Position numbers and translations under genes: made by a program. This document shows, piece after piece, positions 1-8,691 of a stretch of DNA of 37,578 nt. Below the pieces are notes generated by a model that saw only the letters and a program-made list of their open reading frames with translations, was not told the origin of the DNA and did not search any database. This stretch comes from an uncultured Lachnospiraceae bacterium (lineage in GTDB: Bacteria > Bacillota > Clostridia > Lachnospirales > Lachnospiraceae). Within the stretch, counting starts at the first letter, position 1. Each line of letters opens with the position of its first letter. The stretch spans positions 1 through 37,578 of the forward strand of contig CAJFOH010000109.1 of assembly GCA_904395845.1 (NCBI GenBank), given 5' to 3'.

Positions 1-1
1 C

Positions 2-193
2 ATTGCTTGTAGTGTTATCAACTGTGAGTTTACATATTGTAATTTATTAGTTAACTATGGAGGGAAAATAATGATTGATAATGAAGTAAATGTCAATGAT
101 TTTAAGGAACAAATGGGATTATTTGATAATCAATCAAAAGAAACCAATTGTGTATTTAACGGATCTGCTAAATTTTCATATTGCTATAGATAA
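2..193 (+). CDS. C-terminal end of a small Cys-rich protein truncated by the window edge (possibly DUF1540-like)
   Basis: Frame 2 is open from the window start to TAA at 191-193: IACSVINCEFTYCNLLVNYGGKIMIDNEVNVNDFKEQMGLFDNQSKETNCVFNGSAKFSYCYR. The CSVxNC start resembles DUF1540 proteins. An internal ATG at 71 with GGAGGG upstream is an alternative start. Confidence 0.4.
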   Translation: MACSVINCEFTYCNLLVNYGGKIMIDNEVNVNDFKEQMGLFDNQSKETNCVFNGSAKFSYCYR

Positions 194-335
194 AACAGTA
201 ATTTAGTTCTAAGAAATTATTTCGTTGATAATAAACTACTAGATAACAGGTTGTTATTCCAGTAAAGGTTAATAAAACTTTTAAAACGGGTTGGCACATT
301 CGGGAATAGATAATTGATAAATAACTATCATATGG

Positions 336-377
336 ACAAGCCTTCTTATTTTTAGTATATAAAATAGGAAGGCTTGT
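336..377. other. Long hairpin (terminator-like but without a T-run)
   Basis: ACAAGCCTTCTTATTTT...AAAATAGGAAGGCTTGT inverted repeat with one mismatch. Confidence 0.45.
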
Positions 378-499
378 TGTGTATTTAGTATAGAAGATTA
401 TAATTATAGGTACCTATGAATATTACCTTTCTTACTGATGAAAAATATAAGAATGGAAAAGCAGAATGGAGGGAAAGAAGATAGAAAGGAGTAAAATCG

Positions 500-1219
500 A
501 TGGATATTTCAATATTTCATGTGCATACCTACCGATGTAGGCATGCCAGTGAAGAAACAGAACTAGAATATGTTCAAAAAGCTATAGAACTGGGAGCAAC
601 AGAAATTATATTTACAGACCATGCCCCTTTCCCTGAAAATCCATTTCACTTTCGAATGGATATGAACGAATTTGATGAGTATGTATCTGTTATAAATGAA
701 TTAAAAGAAAGATATAAAAACCGTATTCGTATTAAAGTGGGATTGGAAATCGAGTATATTCCAACTTATTTAGACTATTATAAATGGCTAAAGGATAGGT
801 TAGACATTTTACTATTAGGACAGCATTTTTCCTTATTGTCCAATGGGATATATACATTTGACATGGAAGACAAATCCAAAGAATACAAAGCATTGGCAGA
901 TGGAATGATAGAGGGTATGAAAACAGGATTATTCCAAGCAGCATCTCATCCAGATCAAATTTTTAGACGCATGAAAAAATGGAATGAAGAAATGGAAAAA
1001 ATTGCAATGGACATTAAAGAATGTGCTGTGGAAAATAACGTGACTTTAGAACAAAATATTAGCAATATGCAAGGGAAGAAAAGGCATGCCTACTGGAAAG
1101 AGTTTTGGGAAAATGTTCCTTATGGTTTAAAAACAGTCTATGGAGTAGATGCACATTCTGTGGAAGAAATGGAAACAAATGTTAAGAAACAGTTGGAATT
1201 AATGGGTAGTAAAAAATAA
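500..1219 (+). CDS. PHP-domain phosphoesterase, histidinol-phosphatase (HisJ/HisK) family
   Basis: HVHTYRCRHA, FTDHAPFP, GLEIEYIP, LLLGQHF and GVDAHS motifs of PHP phosphatases; AGAAAGGAG upstream of ATG. Confidence 0.8.
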   Translation: MDISIFHVHTYRCRHASEETELEYVQKAIELGATEIIFTDHAPFPENPFHFRMDMNEFDEYVSVINELKERYKNRIRIKVGLEIEYIPTYLDYYKWLKDRLDILLLGQHFSLLSNGIYTFDMEDKSKEYKALADGMIEGMKTGLFQAASHPDQIFRRMKKWNEEMEKIAMDIKECAVENNVTLEQNISNMQGKKRHAYWKEFWENVPYGLKTVYGVDAHSVEEMETNVKKQLELMGSKK

Positions 1220-1240
1220 AACGATTGTATAGAGGATATT

Positions 1241-1295
1241 AAGAGAATGACTAACAGTTATTAGTTAGCAATTATCTTAAATATTCTCTTTTTTT
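1241..1295 (+). terminator. Rho-independent terminator after the PHP gene
   Basis: AAGAGAAT...ATTCTCTT arms followed by a T-run. Confidence 0.6.
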
Positions 1296-1644
1296 GTGAA
1301 AAATCTTAGTTGAGGTAAGGATAAAAATTTATATGCACCCACAAAACCAAGAGAAAAAATGCTTATGATACAATTGGTTAAAGAAAATCAAAGCCCTATA
1401 AAATACTAGAAAGTAAGATGTTAAAAGTAGAATCTCACTTTTAGATGTATCAATACAGGTGAGAAAGAAATGATAAGAGCAAAGGTTGTAATTCATAAAC
1501 TTTTTATTCACAACTATCAACTTCTATGCTACATTTTATTTATAAAAAATGAATTTTAAGGGAAAAAATGGTTTGCAATTATTATAATCATAGCACTAGA
1601 TGGAAATGTATTGGAAGATAAAGATGTTATTAGATAGGAGTTTT

Positions 1645-1712
1645 TCTTCTATATTATTAAAGAAAAATAATAGGTAACTCTTCTATATTATTAAAGAAAA
1701 ATAATAGGTAAC
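1645..1712. repeat. Perfect 34-bp tandem duplication
   Basis: TCTTCTATATTATTAAAGAAAAATAATAGGTAAC at 1645-1678 and again at 1679-1712. Confidence 0.95.
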
Positions 1713-2258
1713 AATATATGAAACAAACGTTCCTAGCATTTTGTATCGCATATTATGATAGAAATGTTGGGATTTTTTAGATTGATAAAGAAAAAGAAAG
1801 GGGAAAAATAGAAAGATAAAAGAGGGTGTTAGTTGGATAATAATAAATAGATAATACATACAGATGAAAAAATATTCAGGAAGATACAAGAATTATAATA
1901 AGAGATACAATGGAAAAATTGAAATATAAAAAATAATTAGATTATTCAGATAGGATTGTAATGTATTGGATAAATATGAGGAAAATAGCATAATAAATAC
2001 ATAATAAACTAGGCAATTAATAAAGGAAATGATATAATTAAATTAGTTCTAAGGGATATAATTGTTGGTGTGTAAACCATTGATATCGACTATATCACAA
2101 AGAATATTGTATCGTATCTCTGGCGTATTTTTATAAAATAATAGATACTATGTCCCATATTGATATGAAATTTATGTGATAAACAACGTGTAATGTTATC
2201 AGTAGTAGCAATGAGATACTGTTTTAGTTTAGAATAAAAATGGGAGGCTTTAAGTAGA

Positions 2259-2498
2259 ATGACGAAAGTGGAAATAATAAAGAGTAGTAAGGAGTTAGAA
2301 TTTGCCATCTTTTGTATTGAAAATGTGGCACGTCTTTTGGGTAAAGATGGATTACAAGTTTATCGATTGCTAACAGAAGATAGTGATATTTTAAAGGGTT
2401 ATATCATCCCAGAATATGAAGTGCTTCACACACAAAGCAAAGAGTATATTGTAAATGAGATTGTGGAAGTGATGAAAGAAAGAGGGGTGTGTATATGA
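2259..2498 (+). CDS. DUF3791-like small protein
   Basis: SKELEFAIFCIENVA...YIIPEYEVLHTQSKEYIVNEIVEVMKERG matches the remembered DUF3791 pattern. Confidence 0.65.
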   Translation: MTKVEIIKSSKELEFAIFCIENVARLLGKDGLQVYRLLTEDSDILKGYIIPEYEVLHTQSKEYIVNEIVEVMKERGVCI

Positions 2499-2591
2499 TT
2501 TAGTTCGTCAGGGAATTTCGGATATGCATTGTATGAGTGATGAATATTTGACAGAGGAACTTATGATGGAATATGAGGAGAGAAAAATATG
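2490..2591 (+). pseudogene. Probable C-terminal remnant of a second DUF3791-type protein
   Basis: The frame overlapping the end of the 79-aa ORF encodes CVYDLVRQGISDMHCMSDEYLTEELMMEYEERKI* without its own credible start or N-terminal half. Confidence 0.5.
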
Positions 2592-3011
2592 ATTAATAAA
2601 GAGTATCAATTAATATCAAAGGAAAGATTGTTGGCACATTTAGATGATAAGGTGGTTTTAGAACCACCTTGCTATAAGGATGAAATATACACAATTTTTT
2701 ATTCATATAGCCATACAGGTTTTGAAAAAAGTGGTGAAAACCCCATAGAAAAATTAAAAAAAGATTTTCCAAAGATTAAGGAAGAAGATTTAGAAAAATT
2801 AATAGTATATTTTAAGGAAGTAACAGAGTATTGTCAGGACGTTTGTTGTGATTTTGAGGGACTATATCAGACGGTAATTATTCCTAAAACTGATGAAGCA
2901 AAAAGAAATGTACAGCTAGTAGTTGAGATATGCACAAGAAGATATCCTTGGCTTAAAAAAAGCTATATAGTAAATTTTTTAGAAAGAGTTTGTTGGTTAG
3001 CTAATCGTTAA
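2589..3011 (+). CDS. Hypothetical protein (140 aa)
   Basis: GAGGAGAG SD upstream of ATG; intact ORF; no family recognised. Confidence 0.6.
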   Translation: MINKEYQLISKERLLAHLDDKVVLEPPCYKDEIYTIFYSYSHTGFEKSGENPIEKLKKDFPKIKEEDLEKLIVYFKEVTEYCQDVCCDFEGLYQTVIIPKTDEAKRNVQLVVEICTRRYPWLKKSYIVNFLERVCWLANR

Positions 3012-3100
3012 TAAACAATCAAGAAAAATAGTGGATAGCGTAAAAAATATTTGAAAATAGTTTAGAAGTTATATTCCCCCCCCACGAAAGGAGCAACCCT

Positions 3101-3463
3101 ATGAAACTAAAAAATACCCTAATTGTAGTAAATGATATAGAAAAATCCATAGACTTCTACACCCAATTATTTGGCTTAAAGGTAATTCTCCATACAGAAG
3201 GAACGGTCATTCTAACAGAAGGTCTTGTTCTTCAGGAGATGAACTCATGGGAACAAGTAATCAACAAAGAATGTATTCCAAACCACAATATGAGCCTATT
3301 ATATTTTGAAGAAACCAACATAGAAGAATTTCAAAAAAAGTTAGAAAAATACTTAGAAAGGGTAGAATATGTAACACCGCTAACAACGTACCCATGGGGA
3401 AAGAAAGTGATTCGCTTTTACGATTTTGATGGTAATCTAATCGAAGTAGGAACACCAGTATAG
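3101..3463 (+). CDS. VOC/glyoxalase-fold protein
   Basis: NTLIVVNDIEKSIDFYTQLFGLKVILHTEG...YDFDGNLIEVGTPV is typical of VOC proteins; GAAAGGAG SD. Confidence 0.85.
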   Translation: MKLKNTLIVVNDIEKSIDFYTQLFGLKVILHTEGTVILTEGLVLQEMNSWEQVINKECIPNHNMSLLYFEETNIEEFQKKLEKYLERVEYVTPLTTYPWGKKVIRFYDFDGNLIEVGTPV

Positions 3464-3514
3464 CAGATAAACAAAAAACACACGAGTATGGTATCATCGT
3501 GTGTTTTTATGTTT

Positions 3515-4348
3515 TTATATTTGATTTCGTTTTCTCCATTCCATTGGAGCAATCCCCATAATATTCTTAAATGCACGAGTAAAATGAAATGGATTATTAT
3601 ATCCAACCAAATGTGCAATTTGTGTAATAGACGTATGAGTATTTCTAAGAAGTTCGCAAGCTTTATTAATACGATACTGAATTAAAAACTCTTGTGGACT
3701 TTTATGAGTACTACTTTTAAAAATCTTACTAAAATAACTACGATTTAAATTAAGATGTAGAGCCATATCTTCAACAGTAATTTCATTCATATAATTATTT
3801 TCTATAAAATCCACCGTTGATTGAATATAAAAATCAAGCAAATCATTTTTAGGAATTTTCCTTGCTGTTTTTGAACTACGAATGAGAGAAGCAAAGAAAA
3901 GGTAGGTATTTCCCATTACCTCAGCAGAAAGTAAATCAGGTTGTTCTACAATATCTCTTAAATAGGAAAATGCTTTTGTTGCTCCTTCTTGTGAAATCGG
4001 CTCATAAATAGGGTTAGATTGACTAAGACCTGCTTGATGTAAATATTCTTTTATCTTCATTCCATCAAATTCAATCCACATATATTCCCAAGGTTCCTTT
4101 CCATCAGCATAGTAATGAACCAAATGATTTGGTTCAATAAGAAATGCTTAGCCAGCATGAAGTTCATAGGTTAAATCTTGGTTACGATATTTTGTTTTAT
4201 ATGTTCCAGTTCCAGATAAGATACAATGAATTAAATAATGATCTCTCATACCAGGACCAAATGGGTGATAAGGTTCACATTGTTCATATCCATATTGATA
4301 AATTGTAATATCAAAATAGTCCTTATTTAGAAATAGGTAATTTTTCAT
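3515..4348 (-). pseudogene. AraC-family transcriptional regulator interrupted by an in-frame TAA
   Basis: ORFs 4148..4348 and 3515..4123 lie in the same frame (278 codons overall). Reading through the stop gives YELHAG*AFLIEPNHLVHYYADGKEPWEYMWIEF, then a normal AraC HTH (DMALHLNLNRSYFSKIFK...IAHLVGYNNPFHFTRAFKNIMGIAPMEWR). Confidence 0.8.
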
Positions 4349-4678
4349 AATATACCCCCTTTCATATTACATTTTTTTATAACTATATACCATAGTGTGT
4401 GGTAATGTCAATATAAAAGAAAAATACAACATATTGGTAGTTAATTAGTCAAATAAAACTATGTATAAGTTATAAAAAACTTGATAATATAAGTAATGTC
4501 AAAGTAAAAATAATTCGTATACGATTTATCTCTAAGTTATCTATTTGAAAAATATAACAACATTATGATAGGAATAAGAAAGGATATAAAAATATAAAGA
4601 AATGAAATCTATTATTCGGGGTTAGAAAGTAATACCATAAAATAGATGATTAGAATATGACATTAGGAGGACAGAACA

Positions 4679-6877
4679 ATGGCAATTATTGTTGATGAGA
4701 ACAAACAGTTATTTACAATACATACAAAAACATCTACTTATCAGATGAAAGTAAGTGAGTATGGACATCTGCTTCATATCTATTACGGAAATAAATTAGA
4801 ACATATGGACCTATCTTATTTAGTTCGTGGTGTAAACCGAGGGTTTTCAGGTACACCTTATGAAGCAAAAGAGGACAGACCATATTCTCTTGATACATAC
4901 CCACAAGAATATTCTACCTATGGAGTGGGGGATTATCGCTCCACTTGTCTTAGCGTGGAACATGAAGATGGAAGTCAGGCATTAGAGCTAATATATGAAT
5001 CTTATCAAATTTATGATGGGAAATATAAGCTAGAAGGTTTGCCAGCAGTATGGGCAAAGGAAACAGAAGCACAAACCCTCGAAATTACGTTAAAAGATAA
5101 GGCAACAGGAGTAAAAGTTCTATTATATTATGGTGTATTAGAATACCTAGATGTAATTACAAGGGCTTGTAAAATTTATAATGGAACAAGTACACCAATT
5201 TATCTAAATAAAGCATTGTCCTGCTGTGTTGATTTTCTACAAAATAAAATGGACCTTTTATCTTTCCATGGACGTCACGCAATGGAGAGAGTAATGCAAC
5301 GAAAAGAAATAGAACATGGCAAACTTTCCATTGGAAGTATTCGAGGGACATCTAGTCATCAACAAAATCCATTTGTCATTCTTTGCGATAACAATGCAGG
5401 AGAAACCTATGGAAACTGTTATGGAGCTTCTTTTGTATATAGTGGAAATTTCCTTGCAGAAGCAGAGGTAGACCAAATCAACCATACACGTTTTGTAATG
5501 GGCATACATCCAGAAGGATTTCGCTATTACCTAGAACCACAAGAGGAATTTGTTACACCGGAAGTAGTTTTTGTATATAGCAATTCCGGATTGGAACAAA
5601 TTTCGTTAAAGTATCATGATTTATATCGAAATCATTTAATCAGAAGTAAATTTGTTCATGAAAGAAAGCCAGTGCTATTAAACAATTGGGAAGCCACAGA
5701 ATTTCATTTTACTGAAGAAAAATTAGTTGAAATAGCAAAAGGTGGTAAGGAAATTGGCGTAGAATTATTTGTTATGGACGATGGTTGGTTTGGAAAAAGA
5801 GATTCTGATACCAGTGGATTAGGGGATTGGTTCTGCAATATGGAAAAGTTACCATCTGGGGTAGAAGGATTAGCAGAGAAAATCCATGGACTTGGAATGA
5901 AGTTTGGAATATGGATTGAACCAGAGATGATTAGTGAAGATAGTAACTTATATAGAAATCACCCAGAATGGTGTTTAAAAATTCCAAATCGTACTCCAAA
6001 TGTGGAACGTTATCAATTAGTACTTGATATGTCACGTCCAGATGTTAGAGAATATTTATATGATAGTATTTCCCAAATATTAGAAATCGCCAAGGTTGAT
6101 TATGTAAAATGGGATATGAATCGTAACTTATCTGATGTATGGTCACAATTGCTTCCAGCCAATCGTCAGGGAGAAGCTAGTCATAGATATGTGCTAGGTG
6201 TTTATGAATTAATGGAACGATTGATAACCAATTATCCAAATATTTTATGGGAAGGTTGTTCTGGTGGAGGTGGTAGATTTGATGCAGGCATTTTATATTA
6301 TATGCCACAAATCTGGTGTAGTGATGACACCGATGCCATTGAGCGAATTTCCATTCAATACGGAACATCATTTGCGTATCCAATTAGTTCCATAGGTTCC
6401 CATGTATCTGTTGTTCCAAATCAACAAACAGGAAGAACAACAACATTAGATACAAGAGCAACCGTTGCCATGTCAGGAACATTTGGATATGAAATGGATA
6501 TTAGAACGTTAAGTGAAGAAGAAAAAGAACGTTGCCGTCAACACATTGAGCAATTTAAAATGCATTATAATGTAATTCAATATGGAGATTATTATCGTTT
6601 AACTAATCCACTTACAGAGGAAATTGCAGCTTGGCAGTTTGTAGACAAGGAAGGAAAAGAGTCTTTCGTAAGTGTAGTAGGATTACATGTAAGGGCAAAT
6701 GCGCCATTTAATAGAATACTGCTTAGAGGACTAAATCCAACTTCTTATTATACCATTGATAATGGGGAGGAATTATATCTTGGAGATTGCTTAATGAAAG
6801 CTGGAATGAATCTACCAATCTTAATGGGGGATTATCCAAGTAAGAATTTCTATTTAAAAGAAGTAAGAAAAGGATAA
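4679..6877 (+). CDS. Alpha-galactosidase, GH36
   Basis: VMDDGWFGKRDSD, GIWIEPEMISEDSNLYRNHPEW, VKWDMNR (nucleophile) and CSGGGGRFD motifs; GGAGGACAGAACA SD. Confidence 0.95.
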   Translation: MAIIVDENKQLFTIHTKTSTYQMKVSEYGHLLHIYYGNKLEHMDLSYLVRGVNRGFSGTPYEAKEDRPYSLDTYPQEYSTYGVGDYRSTCLSVEHEDGSQALELIYESYQIYDGKYKLEGLPAVWAKETEAQTLEITLKDKATGVKVLLYYGVLEYLDVITRACKIYNGTSTPIYLNKALSCCVDFLQNKMDLLSFHGRHAMERVMQRKEIEHGKLSIGSIRGTSSHQQNPFVILCDNNAGETYGNCYGASFVYSGNFLAEAEVDQINHTRFVMGIHPEGFRYYLEPQEEFVTPEVVFVYSNSGLEQISLKYHDLYRNHLIRSKFVHERKPVLLNNWEATEFHFTEEKLVEIAKGGKEIGVELFVMDDGWFGKRDSDTSGLGDWFCNMEKLPSGVEGLAEKIHGLGMKFGIWIEPEMISEDSNLYRNHPEWCLKIPNRTPNVERYQLVLDMSRPDVREYLYDSISQILEIAKVDYVKWDMNRNLSDVWSQLLPANRQGEASHRYVLGVYELMERLITNYPNILWEGCSGGGGRFDAGILYYMPQIWCSDDTDAIERISIQYGTSFAYPISSIGSHVSVVPNQQTGRTTTLDTRATVAMSGTFGYEMDIRTLSEEEKERCRQHIEQFKMHYNVIQYGDYYRLTNPLTEEIAAWQFVDKEGKESFVSVVGLHVRANAPFNRILLRGLNPTSYYTIDNGEELYLGDCLMKAGMNLPILMGDYPSKNFYLKEVRKG

Positions 6878-6890
6878 GAGAACATTATGC

Positions 6891-6948
6891 AAAAGAGAGG
6901 AATTATCAATCATTCCAATATGGATGAAATCAGATTCCTCTCTTTTTT
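6891..6948 (+). terminator. Rho-independent terminator after the alpha-galactosidase (possibly bidirectional)
   Basis: AAAAGAGAGGAAT...ATTCCTCTCTTTTTT. Confidence 0.75.
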
Positions 6949-6972
6949 ATATTATATTAATGTATGAGATTG

Positions 6973-8382
6973 TTATTCCTCCCAACACTCCGCATGTTCA
7001 ATACCTACATCTTTTGCATGGAAAACTGGATTTTTTCCAGCTTTTAATTGCTTTTCATAATCTCTCAATACCTTAACTGCAATATTGCCAAGAAGAACAA
7101 TAGCAATAATATTTACAGTAGCCATAAGCCCCATTGTAATATCAGCAATGTTCCATGCCAATGAAAAATCTGCCTGTGCACCGAAAAATACAGCCACTAA
7201 ACAGGAAATTCGGAAAATAAATAACACTGTCTTATTATTTTTAATAAATAAAATATTAGACTCAGCATAATAGTAGTTTCCAATTACACTACTAAATGCA
7301 AAAGCAAGAATAGAGAATGTTAAAAAGTGAATTCCCCACTTACCAACATTTGCAGAAATTGCCTCTTGTACATATGGAATTCCATCTAATGTTCCTGCCA
7401 CACCTTCTACTCCTGAGAATAAAAGAATCATAGCAGTTGTTGTACAAATAAGGAATGTATCAATAAATACAGAAATAATTTGAACAAGTCCTTGTTTTAC
7501 AGGGTGACTTACACTAGCAGAGGCAGAGGCATTTGGAGCACTACCCATACCGGCTTCATTAGAAAATAAACCACGTTTAATACCAATGACAACTGCACTA
7601 CCTGCAAATCCACCAAAGATAGCTTTTGCATCAAATGCACCCTTAAAAATAATACCAAATATATGTGGTAATTCTGTAATATTAAAAACAACAACATAAA
7701 TTCCAATAAGAAGATAAGTAATCGCCATAATAGGCACGATAACAGAACTAATAAATCCAATTCGGTGAACACCACCAAAGATGATAAAAGCAGTTGCAAT
7801 AGCTAATAATAATCCAACAATCATTGGAAATATACTATCTTCATAATTTGGAATGTAATAGCTAAAAGCAGAAGAAATGTTAAAGGATTGTAGCCCATTA
7901 AATCCATAAGCAAAGCAAAGAATTAATAAAATAGAAAACAGAATACCCATCCAACGTTTTTTCAATGCCTTTTCCATATAATAGGAAGGACCACCTCTAA
8001 AATTTTCTCCATCTCTTACTTTATATACCTGTGCAAGAGTACTTTCAATAAAGGAAGATGCTCCTCCAAGTAATGCCATAATCCACATCCAAAATACTGC
8101 ACCAGGTCCACCAGTAGCAATAGCAGTAGCAATTCCTGCAATATTACCAGTTCCTACACGAGAAGCAGTGGATATCATCAGTGCTTGAAACGAAGATACT
8201 TCTTTTTCAGAATTGTCGCCTTGTGGTTTTTCACCAATTACTTTAAAAGCGTTCTTTAACAATCGAAGTTGTACAAATCGAGTACGAAATGTAAAGTAAA
8301 CATCTGCACCGATAAGAAGAAACAGTAACAAATAAGTGTACATAAAGTCATTCATTGACGTTAAAAAATCATTAAGTTTCAT
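6973..8382 (-). CDS. Alanine/glycine:cation symporter, AGCS family
   Basis: FQALMISTASRVGTGNIAGIATAIATGGPGAVFWMW, GIKRGLFSNEAGMGSAPNASASA and VIGNYYYAESN motifs. Confidence 0.93.
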   Translation of the reverse strand: MKLNDFLTSMNDFMYTYLLLFLLIGADVYFTFRTRFVQLRLLKNAFKVIGEKPQGDNSEKEVSSFQALMISTASRVGTGNIAGIATAIATGGPGAVFWMWIMALLGGASSFIESTLAQVYKVRDGENFRGGPSYYMEKALKKRWMGILFSILLILCFAYGFNGLQSFNISSAFSYYIPNYEDSIFPMIVGLLLAIATAFIIFGGVHRIGFISSVIVPIMAITYLLIGIYVVVFNITELPHIFGIIFKGAFDAKAIFGGFAGSAVVIGIKRGLFSNEAGMGSAPNASASASVSHPVKQGLVQIISVFIDTFLICTTTAMILLFSGVEGVAGTLDGIPYVQEAISANVGKWGIHFLTFSILAFAFSSVIGNYYYAESNILFIKNNKTVLFIFRISCLVAVFFGAQADFSLAWNIADITMGLMATVNIIAIVLLGNIAVKVLRDYEKQLKAGKNPVFHAKDVGIEHAECWEE

Positions 8383-8691
8383 TTATCTTCCTCCTTACAG
8401 TATTTAAGTTTTAAAATAAAAAATAATAAATAAAAGTTAATATCCATATTATTATAATAAAAAAAAGAGAAAAATCCTAGTAGAAATTTTATAATCCAAT
8501 AAAAATACAAATGCAAGAATGAAAAATAAGAAGAAATTTTAAACAAAGGATAAAAAAAGTTACAACATAGAAAAATAATGTAAAAGTATTGGATGATATA
8601 TTCCTAAAATTCCTATGTTGACAGTAGGTAAATTTTTTGATAGCCTTTTAAGGAATATTTAAGAAATATTTAAGAAGGAGAGAACGAATAA

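Noticed and set aside
336-377. Hairpin as a definite rho-independent terminator
   Set aside because: The stem is convincing but neither side has a proper T-run, so it is reported only as a hairpin.
1645-1712. CRISPR array
   Set aside because: Only two directly abutting copies with no spacers and no cas genes nearby.
3488-3685. Plus-strand ORF MVSSCVFMFLYLIS...
   Set aside because: Overlaps the antisense AraC HTH region, which has clear homology-like motifs on the other strand.
7509-7799. Antisense/alternate-frame ORF inside the AGCS gene
   Set aside because: Hydrophobic leucine-rich frame-shifted translation of a well-supported transporter gene; no independent start signals.
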